A DNA stretch of 64,000 nucleotides, taken from contig CM050650.1 in the NCBI GenBank assembly GCA_027574665.1, positions 49,583,304 through 49,647,303 on the forward strand, in the 5' to 3' direction. The stretch is from Rhynochetos jubatus (taxonomy: Eukaryota; Chordata; Aves; Eurypygiformes; Rhynochetidae). A program made the position numbers and the translations under genes. Numbering within the stretch: position 1 is the first letter of the stretch; each line of letters starts with the position of its first letter. Below, piece after piece: positions 61,640 through 64,000 of this stretch. The notes below the pieces were generated by a model that saw nothing but the letters and a program-made list of their open reading frames with translations, was not told where the DNA came from and ran no database searches.

Positions 61640-64000
61640 CAAAGTCCTTAAAACCTTAGCTAAGCTGACTAGAGGTGCCATGGAAGGTTTCTCCAGTCTT
61701 TAAAACAAAGTTACTCTAGCCTGTGATATAGAGTTATGAGCTCATCTGCCTTAATTTTGACAGTTCATGCAGTTGAACATGCATACGTATGGTTAGGCAG
61801 GGGTCTGCCTCTATTGCTCATGTGTGCACGGCCCAGGTCAGGAAACACCCACGAATGAAAGTACACCTAGCTCAGGATGTGCTGGTGGTTGGTGCATTTT
61901 TCTGATGAGAAAGGCACCACCATCACCTCCTCCACCTCATTTTCTGGCTTCTTTTGTTACAAGTCCTGCTTCCCCCCTCACTATGCTGCCTTATGTGGAT
62001 ATAATGCTTAGACAACAGACCTCTTAAGAAGCCTACACACTTAACTTCAAGTCATGAATCTTTACAGGCCACTGGGAACCTCAAAGTATTCCTAAATTCT
62101 CATTGCACTGCAACAGTAAAGTTTCCATACTGTCATTCGCAAAAAATTCTTTCATATGTCTGAAGTAATAGATAGAAAATCCTTATAGGAAGCTCCTGCC
62201 TCCTAACAGTGACATTTATGATGAGCAGAAAGAATTTCTAAGGAAGGGTGGTTTTAACTAGGTATGTTTTGAAAAGGTATTATGAGAGTATTTTAATTGA
62301 CCTATTCTGAAAGACTGGTACAAGCATGGAAAGTATGGTATTCACACATAGCATCAGGTGAAAATGAGCCTTGGTCTTTCCCTTAGTTGTAGGTACAACT
62401 AGGTGTCCCACCTACCTAGTCCTTACAACATGGTCCATCCAATCCTAGAAACCCACTTGGAAACACAAGAATCACAGCAAGAAGGGATTCACTTTCTGAA
62501 GGAAGACAGTATCTCTGGAAAATGAATCACGCTGTTTGATTGGCAGTAGGATGGGGAGGAAGGGACATGTGCGGCAGTGTGAAAAAACACAAACCTAAAC
62601 ATACTGGGTCCTCTGCTCTCCACAACCAGGCTATTGTGGCACGATCGGGTAACACAATCAAGAAAGTTATTCAGTTAATGGCAAGCACCCTGGTTTAACA
62701 GAAGGAAAATACTACCTTTGCCCTGATAACACCTAATGCCGATTCATTATTATTTGAACTCCAGTGAATCAGCTGTCTGCCCAGGCGCAATGTCATTAGA
62801 CAGTGAAGATTCAAACCCGTTTGGCTGTGGCAGAGGGAGATTTGATTGAGGCCACTGGGACTTAGAGTGGCCCTTATGAAACCCATTTTATATACATTAT
62901 ATGCTCATATTCATCCTGCTGTGCCACATCCTAAACTGGATGGATTTTGCAAATGCATAGGCCTTGGTACACACAGAGTTAAACAGGGAACAGTAGGTGA
63001 TCTCCTTTGAATCCATCCTCCGCTTTCTAATTATTTTTCTTCTTATCAAAGATATATAAAGAAAGGAATCAAATGCTTTTTGCTGCACACAGTGTCATGC
63101 CCTTGTAAACCCCACCTGCTATGTGTGCTGTGTTTTCATGTTATAGGAGGACACTGGGTAAGATTACTTTCTGAAAACAGTATTGTCACCAGCAAGGGTC
63201 TCATTTTGCCTGAAAGAAAACACAGCAAAGCAAGATATTGAGGGAAGCAATCTCCCAGCAGCAACTATGGGACCTAAAGCACACAGTTAGCTCACAGCAT
63301 ATATGCTTCTCTTGGGCTGTTGTGTGCTAATCCTTATAAGTATTCTATAAACAGAATTATAGCTAAACATGAGCATGTCTTAAGAACAATTCAACTGTTT
63401 CAGAACCTCATTATATTTATTTAACTAGATTTCAATCTTACTCAAACTCTATGCCAAAAAGCACCCAATCCAAGGCTTCAGGCAGCCTTGTAAAACACTT
63501 AAAAGCACAAGAAAATGGAAGATACAAAGCAAAAATTGATCTGAATGGCAACATTTCATCCATCTACTTTATCCCCAAGCAGTTCAGAGGCAGTTCCATC
63601 TAGTACACAGGAAACAATAAACTGACTTTAGAACAGGGCTTGACTCAGCCACTTGGCAGCTGCCTTGTCCTAGCCAAATGACTCCATGTTTTTTCCTGTC
63701 CCATCCTTCTCCAGAGTCACCAACACTGGCTGACAACCTTCTGGGGCCTGTAACTGTCTGTTTTCATGTACCTGTCCTCTGTCCATAGGTTCATGCATAG
63801 ATGAGTCTCAACCTCTAGTTCCTATAAGACCTCTTGTTTCTCTTGGCTATGGAAAAGAAGAGCCAATACAAGAGCAAAGGAAACATGAGATCAAATAGGT
63901 ATCCAGCAGAGTTAAAGAAAGGGTGAAAGCTAAGGCTGGGAACCCACAAGTTTGTGGGAAATAATTTCTTTCCAGTTCTCTGTGACCTGTTAAGTACAGA
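61640..64000. other. Unique non-coding stretch
   Basis: No gene, RNA or mobile element is recognised. Open frames are under 70 codons. Confidence 0.55.

Overview
The window is vertebrate, almost certainly bird, nuclear DNA. The evidence is its repeats: four fragments of CR1 LINEs with avian-type ends or reverse-transcriptase/endonuclease coding remnants, one older CR1-like 3' fragment, and two solo-type LTRs of avian endogenous retroviruses. The LTR types suggest a neoavian rather than a galliform bird, but this rests on memory of the families and not on a search. The DNA is AT-rich (roughly 60% by eye), CpG-poor and full of stops in all frames. I found no host protein-coding exon, rRNA, tRNA or other structured RNA gene that I can defend. 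It reads as an intergenic gene desert or a large intron.

Layout. From 1 to 25.5 kb is mostly unique non-coding DNA. It holds simple repeats, an AT-rich homeodomain-like cluster at 0.55 kb, a perfect 20-bp palindrome inside a candidate conserved element at 3.4 kb, and a tight CpG cluster at 14.95 kb. From 25.6 to 37.6 kb, CR1 fragments lie at 25.6 kb (minus) and 36.2-37.6 kb (two in tandem, plus), with a CpG-bearing candidate regulatory element between them at 35.0-35.5 kb. From 42.8 to 46.3 kb there is an old CR1-like piece (minus), a CR1 3' end (minus), a 47-bp tandem duplication, and a CR1 endonuclease fragment that lacks both element ends.

From 50.28 to 51.38 kb lies the most unusual structure: a strongly diverged tandem array. 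A core of about 56 bp recurs seven times at 112-192 bp intervals, made of both orientations of a CTATTGATAG-like word. From 55.86 to 61.64 kb there is an A/C-only low-complexity tract, a 558-bp LTR on the minus strand with near-matching flanks, a short region with a PBX-MEIS decamer, and a LTR of about 0.92 kb of ERVL type on the plus strand. The last 2.4 kb show nothing recognisable.

No genes here work together in a pathway. The content is transposon fossils, simple repeats and possible cis-regulatory islands. No previously undescribed gene system is evident. The best candidates for a second look are the diverged array at 50.3-51.4 kb and the candidate conserved elements at 35.0-35.5 kb and 3.3-3.6 kb.
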